Positions 21,215 through 28,945 of a DNA stretch of 64,000 nucleotides are shown piece by piece; position 1 is the first letter of the stretch; every line of letters starts with the position of its first letter. The translations under genes were made by a program, and so were the position numbers. Under the pieces are notes generated by a model. That model saw only the letters and a list, made by a program, of their open reading frames with translations. It was not told the origin of the DNA and did not search any database. The stretch lies in assembly GCA_963709505.1 (NCBI GenBank), contig CAVPXC010000026.1, positions 1 to 64,000 on the forward strand. The letters are read 5' to 3'. The stretch is from CAVPXC01 sp963709505. Its GTDB lineage: Bacteria; Chloroflexota; Anaerolineae; JAAEKA01.

Positions 21215-24200
21215 ACGTTCAAAGGCAGCAAACTCCGACAAAATGACCTCCACCGGCTGCGGCCGGTCGGGACCTGCTGTCTGCGGGCCGTTGAGCAGGC
21301 TAGCCGGCAGGTTGCTGCGCAGAATGCCCACGGCCTTGAGCGGGTTGGTCTCGCGTTCCAAGGCGCGGCGCAGCCGCTGGCTGATTGGGCTGGGCACGAT
21401 GCCGGCCTCGAAGGCATCCAGCACGGCCTGGATGGTGCTCTCGTCCTCGTCGGTCAGCGCCGGCAGCTTGCGGATGGCCTTTAGATAGCTGATGACCCAC
21501 TTGACGTTGGACTGGCCGCCACCCGTGCGCGGGGCCTGTTCCGCTTCCGGCGCGGTCGCCTCTGCAAAGGCCGCCTTGTTGCGCTCCAGCAGATCGTAGT
21601 AGCCGGCCGGGATGGGCAGCCGCGGCGTGTTCGGCTCGCAGCGCAGGCGGTCGGCCGCATTCAGGAAGGTCAGCTCAACCGGCGCGTCGCCGGCGCAGGT
21701 GTAGAACTTCTTCAGGCGGCCGCGGCGGAAGAAGCTAATCAGACTGTCCGGGGCCGTGCCTTCCTGCGGCGCGGGCACAGCGCGCCCCGATCGCGCCTTT
21801 TTGGGCAGGCGCTTGATCCGCTCGAAGATCAGCGGCTCCTCATCGCGTATGCGCCGGATGGCCTGCAAATACTCCAGCTCCGAACGCCCCTCCTCTTCGC
21901 CCAGGTAGCTTTCCTTGCGGTTCAGGGCGTTGTAGAGGCGGTCGCCGAACAGCTCGTGCTGGCTGATCTCCTCCTCCTCGGTCAGATAGCGGGCATCTTC
22001 GCCCAGGATGTCGTGAAAGGCCTGGATCTTGGCCTTGATATTGGCCTCCAGCCCCAAATGCTCGTCGGATTGGGCCGTAGGGAAGAAGTTGAAGATGTGC
22101 ACCTGGTCGAAGGCCGTGCCCACCCGGTTGACGCGCCCCACCCGCTGCAAGACCCGCGTCGGATTCCAGGGCAGGTCATAGTTGACGACGATGTTAGAGC
22201 GATGCAGGTTGACGCCCTCCGCCAGGGTGTCGGTCGTGATCAGAATGCGCAGATCGTTCCTTTGCGGGATGCACTGCGGGTCATAATTCTGCCTGATCAG
22301 GTCTCGCGCCGGCGGCCCGCTGATCGCGTTGCCGGCATAGCGGCCGCCCTGGCTCCAATAGAAAATCGCCTTGCCAGGAAACGCGTCGTTCAGCCTGTCG
22401 TAGAGATAGCCGCCTGTCTCGCTGGACTCGGTGAAGACGATGATCCGCTGGCCCTTCAGCACAGGATCGCGCTTCAGGTTGCGAACGAATTCGTCGAGTT
22501 TGGGATCGCGATCGATGCCCGCCCACAAAGCCTCGATCTCCCTCAGGAGTTCCAGGTCGCGCTCGAGCCAGGTGAGGAACTCGCCTTCGAAGGCAGTGGC
22601 GTCGTACTTGCGCACCTGTCTTTCCTCCACCAGGCGCAGCAATTCGTCTTCATCGTCACGATCCAGTAGATCGTAGACGTTGACTGTCTTGCTGATAAAG
22701 ACGGCGCCGCGCCTATACATCTCGATGAAGCGCTCGTAAGACTAGGATGAAGCGTCTCAGCGTGCGCTTGAAGGCAAAGAAGCTGCTCTCGAGCCGTTTC
22801 ACCAACAGCCCTTTCATGAAGCCGCCCACGTTGCGCTGCGACTGCTCCTCAAGTTGAGAAATGCTCTCCTTCAGGAACAGCAGAGGTGTGTAGCGGGAAT
22901 AAGCGAAGGTCCGCAGTTTCTCGATGGTTGCGTTGAAGGCCGCATTGGTTGCGTCGTCGAATTGATAGATGATGCGCTTGGGATCGACCAGTTCGGGGAA
23001 GGCGAGCCCTTGCTTGCTCATGTCCTCCTGGAAAAAGCGGACGATCTCGCTGCGGGTACGCCGCACCATAACGTGCTTCAGCACGCGTTCCCGAACCTCC
23101 CCCGCTACCGTCTTGACAGCCGCCAGGTATTCCGGAGAGCCTTTTTCGAAGCTCTCCAGCCAGCGCATGCGGCTGCTGAAGAAGGTCTCTATGTCGCTGG
23201 TGCCGGGGATCGTGCTGCGCCGCGGGGCCTGGAAGAGCTTCAGCTGCGAGAACACGTCGTTGATCGTGTTATTGAGCGGCGTGGCCGATACCAGGATGAC
23301 CTTGCGGCCCCAGCAGATGCGGTGCAGCTTCTCGTAGCCCTGGGTGCCCTCGTTGCGGAAGCGGTGCGCCTCGTCGACGAAAACATAGTCGTAGCGCTCG
23401 TAGTCCAACTCCAGGATGTGGTCGAGCTTGCCCATGAACTCGACCCTGGCAATCACGCCGAACTCCCGAAAGGTGTCCTGCCAATAGTCCTTCAGCACCG
23501 GCGGGCAGATCACCAGCTTGCGACCGGGCAGTTGTTGGGCCAGCAGCGCCGAGATGAAGGTCTTACCCAAGCCCACCACGTCGGCCAGAAAGACGCCGTT
23601 GTAGGCGTCCAGGATCTTGCGCGCGGCTGTCACCGCTTGCTTCTGATACGCCAGCTCCAGAAAACCTTCCGGCAGATAGACGTCGATCTCCTGGTCGGCG
23701 TTGATGTCCTCTTTGAAGTACTCGTACAGGAATTTGAGATAGAGATCGTAGGGTGGTATTTGGTCGTTGAGCCAGGTGCGTCGCCTGATCGTGTCGACGT
23801 AAGCATCGGAGATGTCCACGGCCTCGGCCCAAAGCTCCTCGAACTTGGACAGAGCAAAGCGGACGTCAGATGCGTCCTTTAGTTCGACGTTGAACTCGTA
23901 GTTGCCTAGCAGCCCGGAGTAGCTGAAGTTGCTGGAGCCGGTAATCACCCGCCCAAAATCGCGGTCGCCGCTGTGGAAACGACTGATATAGACCTTGGCG
24001 TGGATCTTATGGCTGGGGTGGGCCTTCATCTTCAGCTTGCCGCTCTGAAGAAGCTCCATAAACCTGCGCACCCCCCGTTCGGTGTCGTAGGTATCGGCTG
24101 AACGCTCCATCTCATCGACGACCTCGTCGGCGAAGAAATCCTTGGTTTTGCGAGAAGATGCGAAGGCCAGCTCGAGCTGCTGTCCCGCGGTCTCGACGAT

Positions 24201-24419
24201 CTCCAGCGTTTGCCGGTCGACGCCCAAGCCCACCAGGATGCGAATTTCCTCTATCCCCTCCAGAGCTTCGTTTAGTAGATGAAACCCGCTGGTGCGAAAA
24301 TACCCCACCAAAACGTCGAAAAACTGCACGCCCGCCAGCGTTGCCTTGAAACGATCAAGCAGTGTCGCATCAGCTTCGTTGGTGAAGAAGGTCAAGTCGG
24401 TCGTCACAGATTCCCTCAC
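21209..24419 (-). CDS. SNF2-type helicase with N-terminal PLD-like nuclease domain (one frameshift)
   Basis: About 1,070 aa across a frame change near 22740 (LRRFI to SYERFIEMYRRG). An N-terminal PLD-like domain carries HAKVYI and the GSSNFSYSGLLG motif (residues about 138-165). The SF2 motor shows Walker A VVGLGKTFISALL (about 281), the DEAH box VFVDEAH (about 345), motif III LVSATPLNN, and C-terminal motifs IIVFTESSETGGYL, TDTLAEGVNL and QRVGRVNRVG. Such PLD-helicases with an adjacent Eco57I methylase occur in restriction-like defence loci, where they probably translocate on and cut unmodified DNA. It is the first gene of the operon; a promoter lies at 24473-24501. Confidence 0.88.
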
Positions 24420-24472
24420 CTCTGTGCCCGTTGCGCCAGACCGCGGTTCGGGCGCTTGTTTCCAGTGTTGAC

Positions 24473-24501
24473 ATTATATCCGTGACTGGCCCTGACGTCT
24501 A
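24473..24501 (-). promoter_or_regulatory. Possible promoter of the defence operon
   Basis: Minus strand: TAGACG, 17 bases, perfect TATAAT, ending 54 nt before the helicase ATG. The -35 box is weak. Confidence 0.4.
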
Positions 24502-24589
24502 TTTACCACACTGTTGGGGCATACAGGTGTACACGTCGCTGCATTTGCTTGCGCAAACAGGTTACGCAGCTCCTCATCGCCTTCTGCTA

Positions 24590-24890
24590 AGCCGGTAGAA
24601 GCCGGTCTTGGGCGCGCCGACGAATTCGATCAGGCCGCGCGCCAGGTTGAGGCTCGGGCAATGGCTGGCCGAATATGCTCGTGACAACGTTACTGATTCG
24701 CAACGTCGGCCGAGATCAGGTTGGCCCCGCCGATCATGAGCGCCGATGAACGGCATCGCTGACGACAAAGGTCTCATCGCGACAGTGTTGTCAAAGGTCA
24801 TCAGCGTCTTCAGGACGGGAGACAATCGGGCTAAAGCTCAGCGTGCTGAAACTCCAGGGATCTTACTCCTCCAGGGGCGACGATAGCCGT
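24590..24890 (-). pseudogene. Decayed second copy of an AlbA_2 (Schlafen-type) domain
   Basis: This stretch is a diverged tandem copy of the neighbouring AlbA_2 fragment. VLKTLMTFDNT parallels VLKTLVAFANT, and flanking DNA such as CTCCAGGGATCTTACTCC also matches. Stops and frame changes break it throughout. The end (IEFVGAPKTGFYRL) may come from the downstream part of the original gene. No intact product is expected. Confidence 0.55.
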
Positions 24891-24899
24891 TCTTCAAAG

Positions 24900-25158
24900 G
24901 CCACACGCCAGGTCGATCTCGGGCGTCATGGCTGGACGAATACTATCCGCGATAGCGTTGCTGAAGTCGTTCCTCCTCCGAGAGTGGGTTGGCCACGCCG
25001 ATCACGGCCCCATCATTGGCAACGCCGACGACAAAGGTCCCACCGGAAGTGTTGGCAAAGGCCACCAGCGTCTTCAGGACGGGAGGCAACGAGGAAAGAT
25101 CGCGCTTAAACTCCAGGGTCTTCCCCTCAGGGGCGACAATCAGTTCTGAGACGTTCAT
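24900..25158 (-). pseudogene. Truncated AlbA_2-domain protein (Schlafen/RecG-like ATP-binding family)
   Basis: MNVSELIVAPEGKTLEFKRD begins at ATG 25158, followed by FANTSGGTFVVGVANDGAVI and GVANPLSEEE. This is the typical AlbA_2 core (E-x-K-x-x, then FAN-GG), found at the start of larger predicted regulators. A frame change near 24965 leads to FSNAIADSIRPAMTPEID, after which homology stops at the tandem copy. Only about 85 residues remain of a normally 200-500 aa protein. Confidence 0.7.
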
Positions 25159-25163
25159 ACTGT

Positions 25164-25611
25164 CGGACCTCCGGGTTGCCAAGCGGATAAATGCATTCTA
25201 CCTCGACCTATATGTCTGCCGATTGTAGTCCATGCAATCGGGAATGACAAAGCGGCCATAGCAGGATTTGCGGAATGAAAGGATCGGATCATGGATGTAA
25301 GGTGGATGCCAGCCGTTGGTCATAGCCCCCTAAACCGAAGCCGTTGGTGGCGCCCGCGCGTTGAACGCATCGGTCGGGCCAATTAATGCGTTTTTCGACA
25401 AGGACCTGGTCCGGGTACAGCTCACGTAGGGTCCGCACCAGAGGATCGATGCCGTTTCTTTGTGGATATTTGCAATTCTCAAAGAATAGCTCTATAATGA
25501 ATGTTATTAACCTAAAGGGTGAAGATATTTTAATAAGGCGGGCCAAGGCGGATGGCGGTCTCGACTGGACAGCGGTTACCGCTGTTGTGATCGTTGGCGT
25601 GGAGGATTACC
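25164..25611. other. 448-nt stretch without a supported gene
   Basis: Between the AlbA_2 remnant and the XRE-ImmA gene no convincing coding region is visible. A minus-strand open frame at 25289-25546 lacks recognisable motifs. The only clear element is the promoter at 25471-25499. A HigB-type toxin gene, often placed here relative to HigA-like proteins, is absent. Confidence 0.6.
25471..25499 (+). promoter_or_regulatory. sigma70 promoter of the XRE-ImmA gene
   Basis: TTGCAA, 17 bases, perfect TATAAT. The predicted leader to ATG 25612 is about 105 nt. Confidence 0.65.
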
Positions 25612-26706
25612 ATGGCTAGACGAACTGAGAACCAGTATGCGCCTGACTCTGTCTCTCCACCTGGCGAGACCTTGCTGGATATTCTTGAGGAACGTGACAT
25701 GAGCCAGGCCGAGTTAGCGCGGCGCATGGGGCGTCCCCATAAAACGATCAACGAGATCATCCACGGCAAGGCCGCCATTACGCCAGAGACCGCGTTGCAG
25801 CTAGAGCATGTACTGGGCACGCCGGCGAGCTTCTGGAACAACAGGGAACAGACTTATCGCGCCTTCCTGGCCGCGCAAGCCGAACGAGAGCGGTTGCAAG
25901 CATATACCGACTGGGCTTGCCAGTTCCCGATCAACGATATGGTTAAGCTGGGGTGGATCCAACTCTGTGCCGACAACGTTGATCAAGTGCGTGAGTTACT
26001 GCGCTTCTTCGGAGTTGCGTCGCCCGTACAGTGGCAGAAATGTTGGGCAAGTCCCTCGGCATTCTTTCGTTTGGCTCGCACCTTCGACAGCCAACAGCAA
26101 GCCCTGGCGGCTTGGTTGCGCCAGGGTGAGGTCCAAGCGCATCAGATTACCTGCCACCCCCATGATCCGGATGCTTTCCGACGAGCGTTGAAGGAAGTTC
26201 GTCAGCTCACGTCGGCTTCGCCCGAGGTTTTTGTCGATACGCTACGGGATCGCTGTGCTGGAGCCGGAGTAGCCGTGGTCTTCGTGCCGCAAGTTTCCGG
26301 TGCACGGGTTAGTGGAGCCACTCGCTGGTTGAGCCCTGACAAGGCGCTGATTCAATTGAGCTTGCGCTATAAGACGGATGACCAACTGTGGTTCAGTTTC
26401 TTTCACGAGGCTGGTCACATCTTGCTCCACGGCAAACGAGAAATGTTTCTTGAGCATGAAGACGGGAGTGGTGAAAAAGAGGAGGAAGCAGATCGTTTTG
26501 CAGCCGAATGCCTGATCCCCGGCGAAGCGCTAAAAGGCTTTCTCAACCAGCAGGTGTCCGATCGGTATCCGAGCAAGCGTTCGATCTGTGCCTTTGCCGA
26601 CGATCTTGGGATCGCGCCGGGAATCGTGGTTGGGCGGCTCCAGCATGATGGCCATATACCATTCACCCATTATCACGACTTGAAACGCCGCTTCGAGTGG
26701 AAATAA
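25612..26706 (+). CDS. HigA-type XRE regulator fused to ImmA/IrrE metallopeptidase
   Basis: 364 aa from ATG 25612, with GGAGG 6 nt upstream. Residues about 10-80 are a HigA-like helix-turn-helix (SPPGETLLDILEERDMSQAE, GRPHKTINEIIHGK). The C-terminal half is an ImmA/IrrE zinc peptidase with the HExxH motif FHEAGHILLHGK (His265-Glu266) and the third ligand in EEEADRFAAECLIP. Such fusions typically cleave or regulate a repressor in response to stress or mobile DNA. Cognate targets cannot be seen. It sits among toxin-antitoxin modules, without an adjacent toxin. Confidence 0.9.
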   Translation: MARRTENQYAPDSVSPPGETLLDILEERDMSQAELARRMGRPHKTINEIIHGKAAITPETALQLEHVLGTPASFWNNREQTYRAFLAAQAERERLQAYTDWACQFPINDMVKLGWIQLCADNVDQVRELLRFFGVASPVQWQKCWASPSAFFRLARTFDSQQQALAAWLRQGEVQAHQITCHPHDPDAFRRALKEVRQLTSASPEVFVDTLRDRCAGAGVAVVFVPQVSGARVSGATRWLSPDKALIQLSLRYKTDDQLWFSFFHEAGHILLHGKREMFLEHEDGSGEKEEEADRFAAECLIPGEALKGFLNQQVSDRYPSKRSICAFADDLGIAPGIVVGRLQHDGHIPFTHYHDLKRRFEWK

Positions 26707-26811
26707 CCCGGTGCAACTCCAGCTATCCTGCTCTCCCCCTCCGGCGCAAGCAGCGACCGGGGCGTCCGCAGGAAGCGGCGGTTGCGGCTGTAGGTGAAGT
26801 TGGCGAGTGGG

Positions 26812-26936
26812 GTGTTAGACCCTTCGGGTTTCTCTCGTCGAACCCGCTACCTGGTAGGAGGCGATATCTGCTCGAACCAGTAATCTGATCAAGGACGAGA
26901 AACCCGAAGAGCTTGCCCTGAGGCAGCCGAAGGGTC
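26812..26936. repeat. MITE-like palindromic repeat, copy 1 (interrupted right arm)
   Basis: The left arm AGACCCTTCGGGTTTCTC (26817-26834) has its inverse on the right. That right arm is split after GAGAAACCCGAA by about 23 nt (GAGCTTGCCCTGAGGCAGCC and a repeated GAA) before GGGTCT. The interior holds two related units, TCGAACCCGCTACCTGGT and CGAACCAGTAATCTGATC. It is homologous along its length to 60330-60437. No open reading frame of a transposase is present, so it would be non-autonomous. Confidence 0.8.
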
Positions 26937-26956
26937 TGGGCTCGACGTGCGGGCGT

Positions 26957-26986
26957 TTGTCCTGTCGCTTGAAGGCATGCTATAAT
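26957..26986 (+). promoter_or_regulatory. sigma70 promoter of the PIN toxin-antitoxin pair
   Basis: TTGTCC, 18 bases, perfect TATAAT, 60 nt before the antitoxin ATG 27046. Confidence 0.6.
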
Positions 26987-27045
26987 CGGCGACAGGTTCG
27001 GATCGCGATTTGGTATGATTGAAGTGCAGTGAGAGGTGATTTCCC

Positions 27046-27336
27046 ATGACAACAATGGAACTTGAGATGGAAGTAGCGGAGATCAAGACACGGCTGCGGC
27101 GCGTGGAAAACGCTTTGCTGGCACAATTAGGCGAACAGGGAGACAAACCTCAGACACCTGATCTGCCGCTGAGCAACGAAGAACTGTTGGCCTGGATGCG
27201 CGCGCAGGGGTTGGTGCGCGATCCAACGCCAGAGGAGCTGCGCCTGGCAGCAGAATGGGACAACCTGCCGGAGGAGGAAAAGCAGGCCGTTCTTTGGGAA
27301 TTGGATCAGCTTGCCTCCTGGTCCAATGGCCAGTGA
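27046..27336 (+). CDS. Probable antitoxin partner of PIN toxin
   Basis: 96 aa, acidic and mostly helical, beginning MTTMELEMEVAEIKTRLRRV, with a coiled-coil-like N-terminus and an acidic C-terminus (PEEEKQAVLWELDQLASW). Its place 27 nt ahead of a PIN-domain gene and its own promoter make an antitoxin role likely. The sequence shows no standard AbrB or RHH motif, so the assignment rests on context. The start could also be ATG 27058. Confidence 0.65.
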   Translation: MTTMELEMEVAEIKTRLRRVENALLAQLGEQGDKPQTPDLPLSNEELLAWMRAQGLVRDPTPEELRLAAEWDNLPEEEKQAVLWELDQLASWSNGQ

Positions 27337-27363
27337 CATCATCATCGAGAACAGGCGTTAGCC

Positions 27364-27874
27364 GTGAGCATCTACTACCTGGATGCCAGTGCTGTGGTGA
27401 AGTACTACATTCTCGAGCCTGGCAGTGAGTGGGTGAGAGAGCTAATCGACGCGCGGGATGCCTACGATGGGTCTCCCCTGAACGTGGTGTTCATATCCGA
27501 TCCCAGCCTTGCCGAATGTGCAGCGGCCTTTGCCGTGCTTCACAGGGTCAAGCGAATCACCCGGCGAACACGAGACGGCGCGTACCAGGCTTTATACGAA
27601 GCACGTAGCGAGCGGTCTGTATGGCATCCTAACTGTCATAACAGCCGATTTTCGTAGCGCCGCGCTTCTCACCCAGCCTCACCCACTCAAGGCATACGAT
27701 GCCGTTCAGTTGGCCGTGGCCTTGCGGCAGAACCGTGCGCTGGCGACGGTCAGGCAGTCATTGGTCTTCGTCAGTGGCGACAAGACGCTGCTGGCGGCTG
27801 CCAAGGCCGAGGGTCTGGACATCGACAACCCCTTCGATCACGTTTCCCCACAAGATACACCGGCGGTCTCGTAG
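27364..27874 (+). CDS. PIN-domain (VapC-like) toxin, one frameshift
   Basis: GTG 27364 starts IYYLDASAVVKYYILEPGSE, the PIN signature with the first catalytic Asp. DPSLAECAAAF supplies the conserved Glu. After a frame change near 27615 the protein continues LTVITADFRSAALL and LKAYDAVQLAVAL (Asp) and ends FVSGDKTLLAAAKAEGLDI (last acidic residue). About 170 aa, somewhat long for VapC but typical of this subgroup. VapC-type PIN toxins cut tRNA or rRNA. All four acidic positions remain, so the break is probably a sequencing indel. Confidence 0.82.
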
Positions 27875-27938
27875 ATATCCCCAAGCATATGCTTCCTGCA
27901 GGCCGCTCATCGCGGATTGGGTGGGAGCCAAGTATGGG

Positions 27939-28214
27939 TCAATACACCTCGCCATGGCTGCCCACGCAAATCAGGATGATGTCCTGCTCCCGCAGTTCCA
28001 GCTCAAGGGTAATCCGATATTGCAAGTTGATCGACACTGAGTGCAGGCCCATCAAACGGCCTTGCAGCGGGTGGAGTCGCAAAGAGGGGTGAAAAGGATC
28101 GTGCTCCAACATCGCCAGGGTCTTAGCGTAGCGGTCGAGCAAGTCCGGGTGTCGCCTCAAAAAGCGTCGTTCGATTTTTTCATACTGCTCAGTGAAGATC
28201 AGGTTATAGGTCAT
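27939..28214 (-). CDS. RelE/YafQ-family mRNA interferase toxin
   Basis: 91 aa (MTYNLIFTEQYEKIERRFLR). The HPSLRLHPLQGRLMGLHSVS and YRITLELELREQDI segments are typical of the RelE-like plasmid-stabilisation fold, which cleaves mRNA in the ribosomal A site. The C-terminus SHGEVY replaces the usual H-x-E/D-V-Y. The start ATG overlaps the end of the upstream antitoxin by 11 nt, in the standard antitoxin-first order. Confidence 0.88.
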   Translation of the reverse strand: MTYNLIFTEQYEKIERRFLRRHPDLLDRYAKTLAMLEHDPFHPSLRLHPLQGRLMGLHSVSINLQYRITLELELREQDIILICVGSHGEVY

Positions 28215-28474
28215 CGTTGAGCTCAGCGCTTAGTCGCGCCATATGGTCTTCTGCGCTTTCTCGCCGGTAGCGCCCTGCAGCCACCTCTTCTCGTGATTCG
28301 AGCCCAGGCGGCTTCTAATTCACGCCCCCGCAAGTAGTCGAAATGGGCGATATCCATCACCACGTAGCGGGGCTTGCCTCGCACGCTGATGATGACTTCC
28401 TGCGCGTCCTGAAGCAGTTGCTCGATGCTGGCGATACCCTTTGTCTTGAGTTCATTGGCAGTAACAACTGCCAT
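28204..28474 (-). CDS. Phd/YefM-type antitoxin (one frameshift)
   Basis: Starts MAVVTANELKTKGIASIEQL, with the Phd-like DNA-binding segment RGKPRYVVMDIAHFDYLR. A frame change near 28300 leads into ESREEVAAGRYRRESAEDHM and the acidic tail LSAELNDDL, with stop TAA 28206-28204 overlapping the toxin start. About 90 aa. It probably neutralises the RelE-like toxin and represses the operon through the palindrome at 28508-28523. Confidence 0.82.
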
Positions 28475-28507
28475 ACGTCACCTCGTCTCTGCAGAGATCT
28501 AATTACA

Positions 28508-28523
28508 GTACTATTGATAGTAC
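28508..28523. promoter_or_regulatory. Palindromic operator of the Phd/RelE pair
   Basis: GTACTATTGATAGTAC has 7-bp perfect arms. It lies just downstream of the -10 box (28526-28531) and 34 nt before the antitoxin ATG, the usual place for antitoxin autorepression. Confidence 0.6.
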
Positions 28524-28525
28524 GT

Positions 28526-28554
28526 ATTGTAGCGCGAATAATCGTGCGCTCCAA
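28526..28554 (-). promoter_or_regulatory. sigma70 promoter of the Phd/RelE pair
   Basis: Minus strand: TTGGAG, 17 bases, TACAAT, adjacent to the palindrome at 28508-28523. Confidence 0.6.
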
Positions 28555-28560
28555 ATTGCT

Positions 28561-28945
28561 GTGACGCCCTACGCTCCACGCCCCTTTCCCGTTTCGCCCT
28601 CCACGCCAGGTAGTGGCAATAGCAGAAACGGGCCACACGCACGTGTCGCGTCAAGGCGTGGCCGGTGTTGTTGGCTTCTAGCCGGCCCGGAACCTAAAAT
28701 CACCCCAGCAAATTGCTCCATAAGATGACATAGATCATGGTTTGGCGGGACATTTTGTGATATGCTGAGGACAATACAAAGATTTACCACAGCGTGCCTG
28801 CTGTCGAGATAGATAGCATCTGTGGGCACGGTCGGAGACCGGCCCGAGCAACGATGAAATCAGGCGGGCACGGTCGGAGACCGGCTCGAGCTAATTTGGA
28901 ACCGGACCGAGCGACGATAGAGCCCGAACGGTGATGGAGGCTGTA
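28561..28945. other. Gene-free region ahead of iorA with direct repeats
   Basis: About 385 nt with no coding region. The 3' part holds a direct repeat: GGGCACGGTCGGAGACCGGC appears at 28834 and 28866. Degenerate copies follow (GGAACCGGACCGAGCGACGATAG, GCCCGAACGGTGATGG). Each unit contains a small CGGTC-GGA-GACCG hairpin. These repeats run up to the iorA ribosome-binding site, so they lie in its leader. No riboswitch family is recognised. Confidence 0.6.

Noticed and set aside
22854..23882. 342-codon plus-strand frame opposite the helicase
   Set aside because: Antisense of the ATPase core; GC-rich codon bias alone opens this frame.
25289..25546. 85-codon minus-strand frame upstream of the XRE-ImmA gene
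   Set aside because: No recognisable motif, an odd composition and overlap with a clear plus-strand promoter.
25498..25619. Small peptide frame right after the 25471 promoter
   Set aside because: It has no ribosome site, would start almost at the transcript start, and overlaps the better-supported XRE-ImmA start.
26812..26936. Possible tRNA-like fold in the palindromic repeat
   Set aside because: GGTTCGAGC-like bits occur, but no acceptor stem, D arm or anticodon arm can be formed in order.
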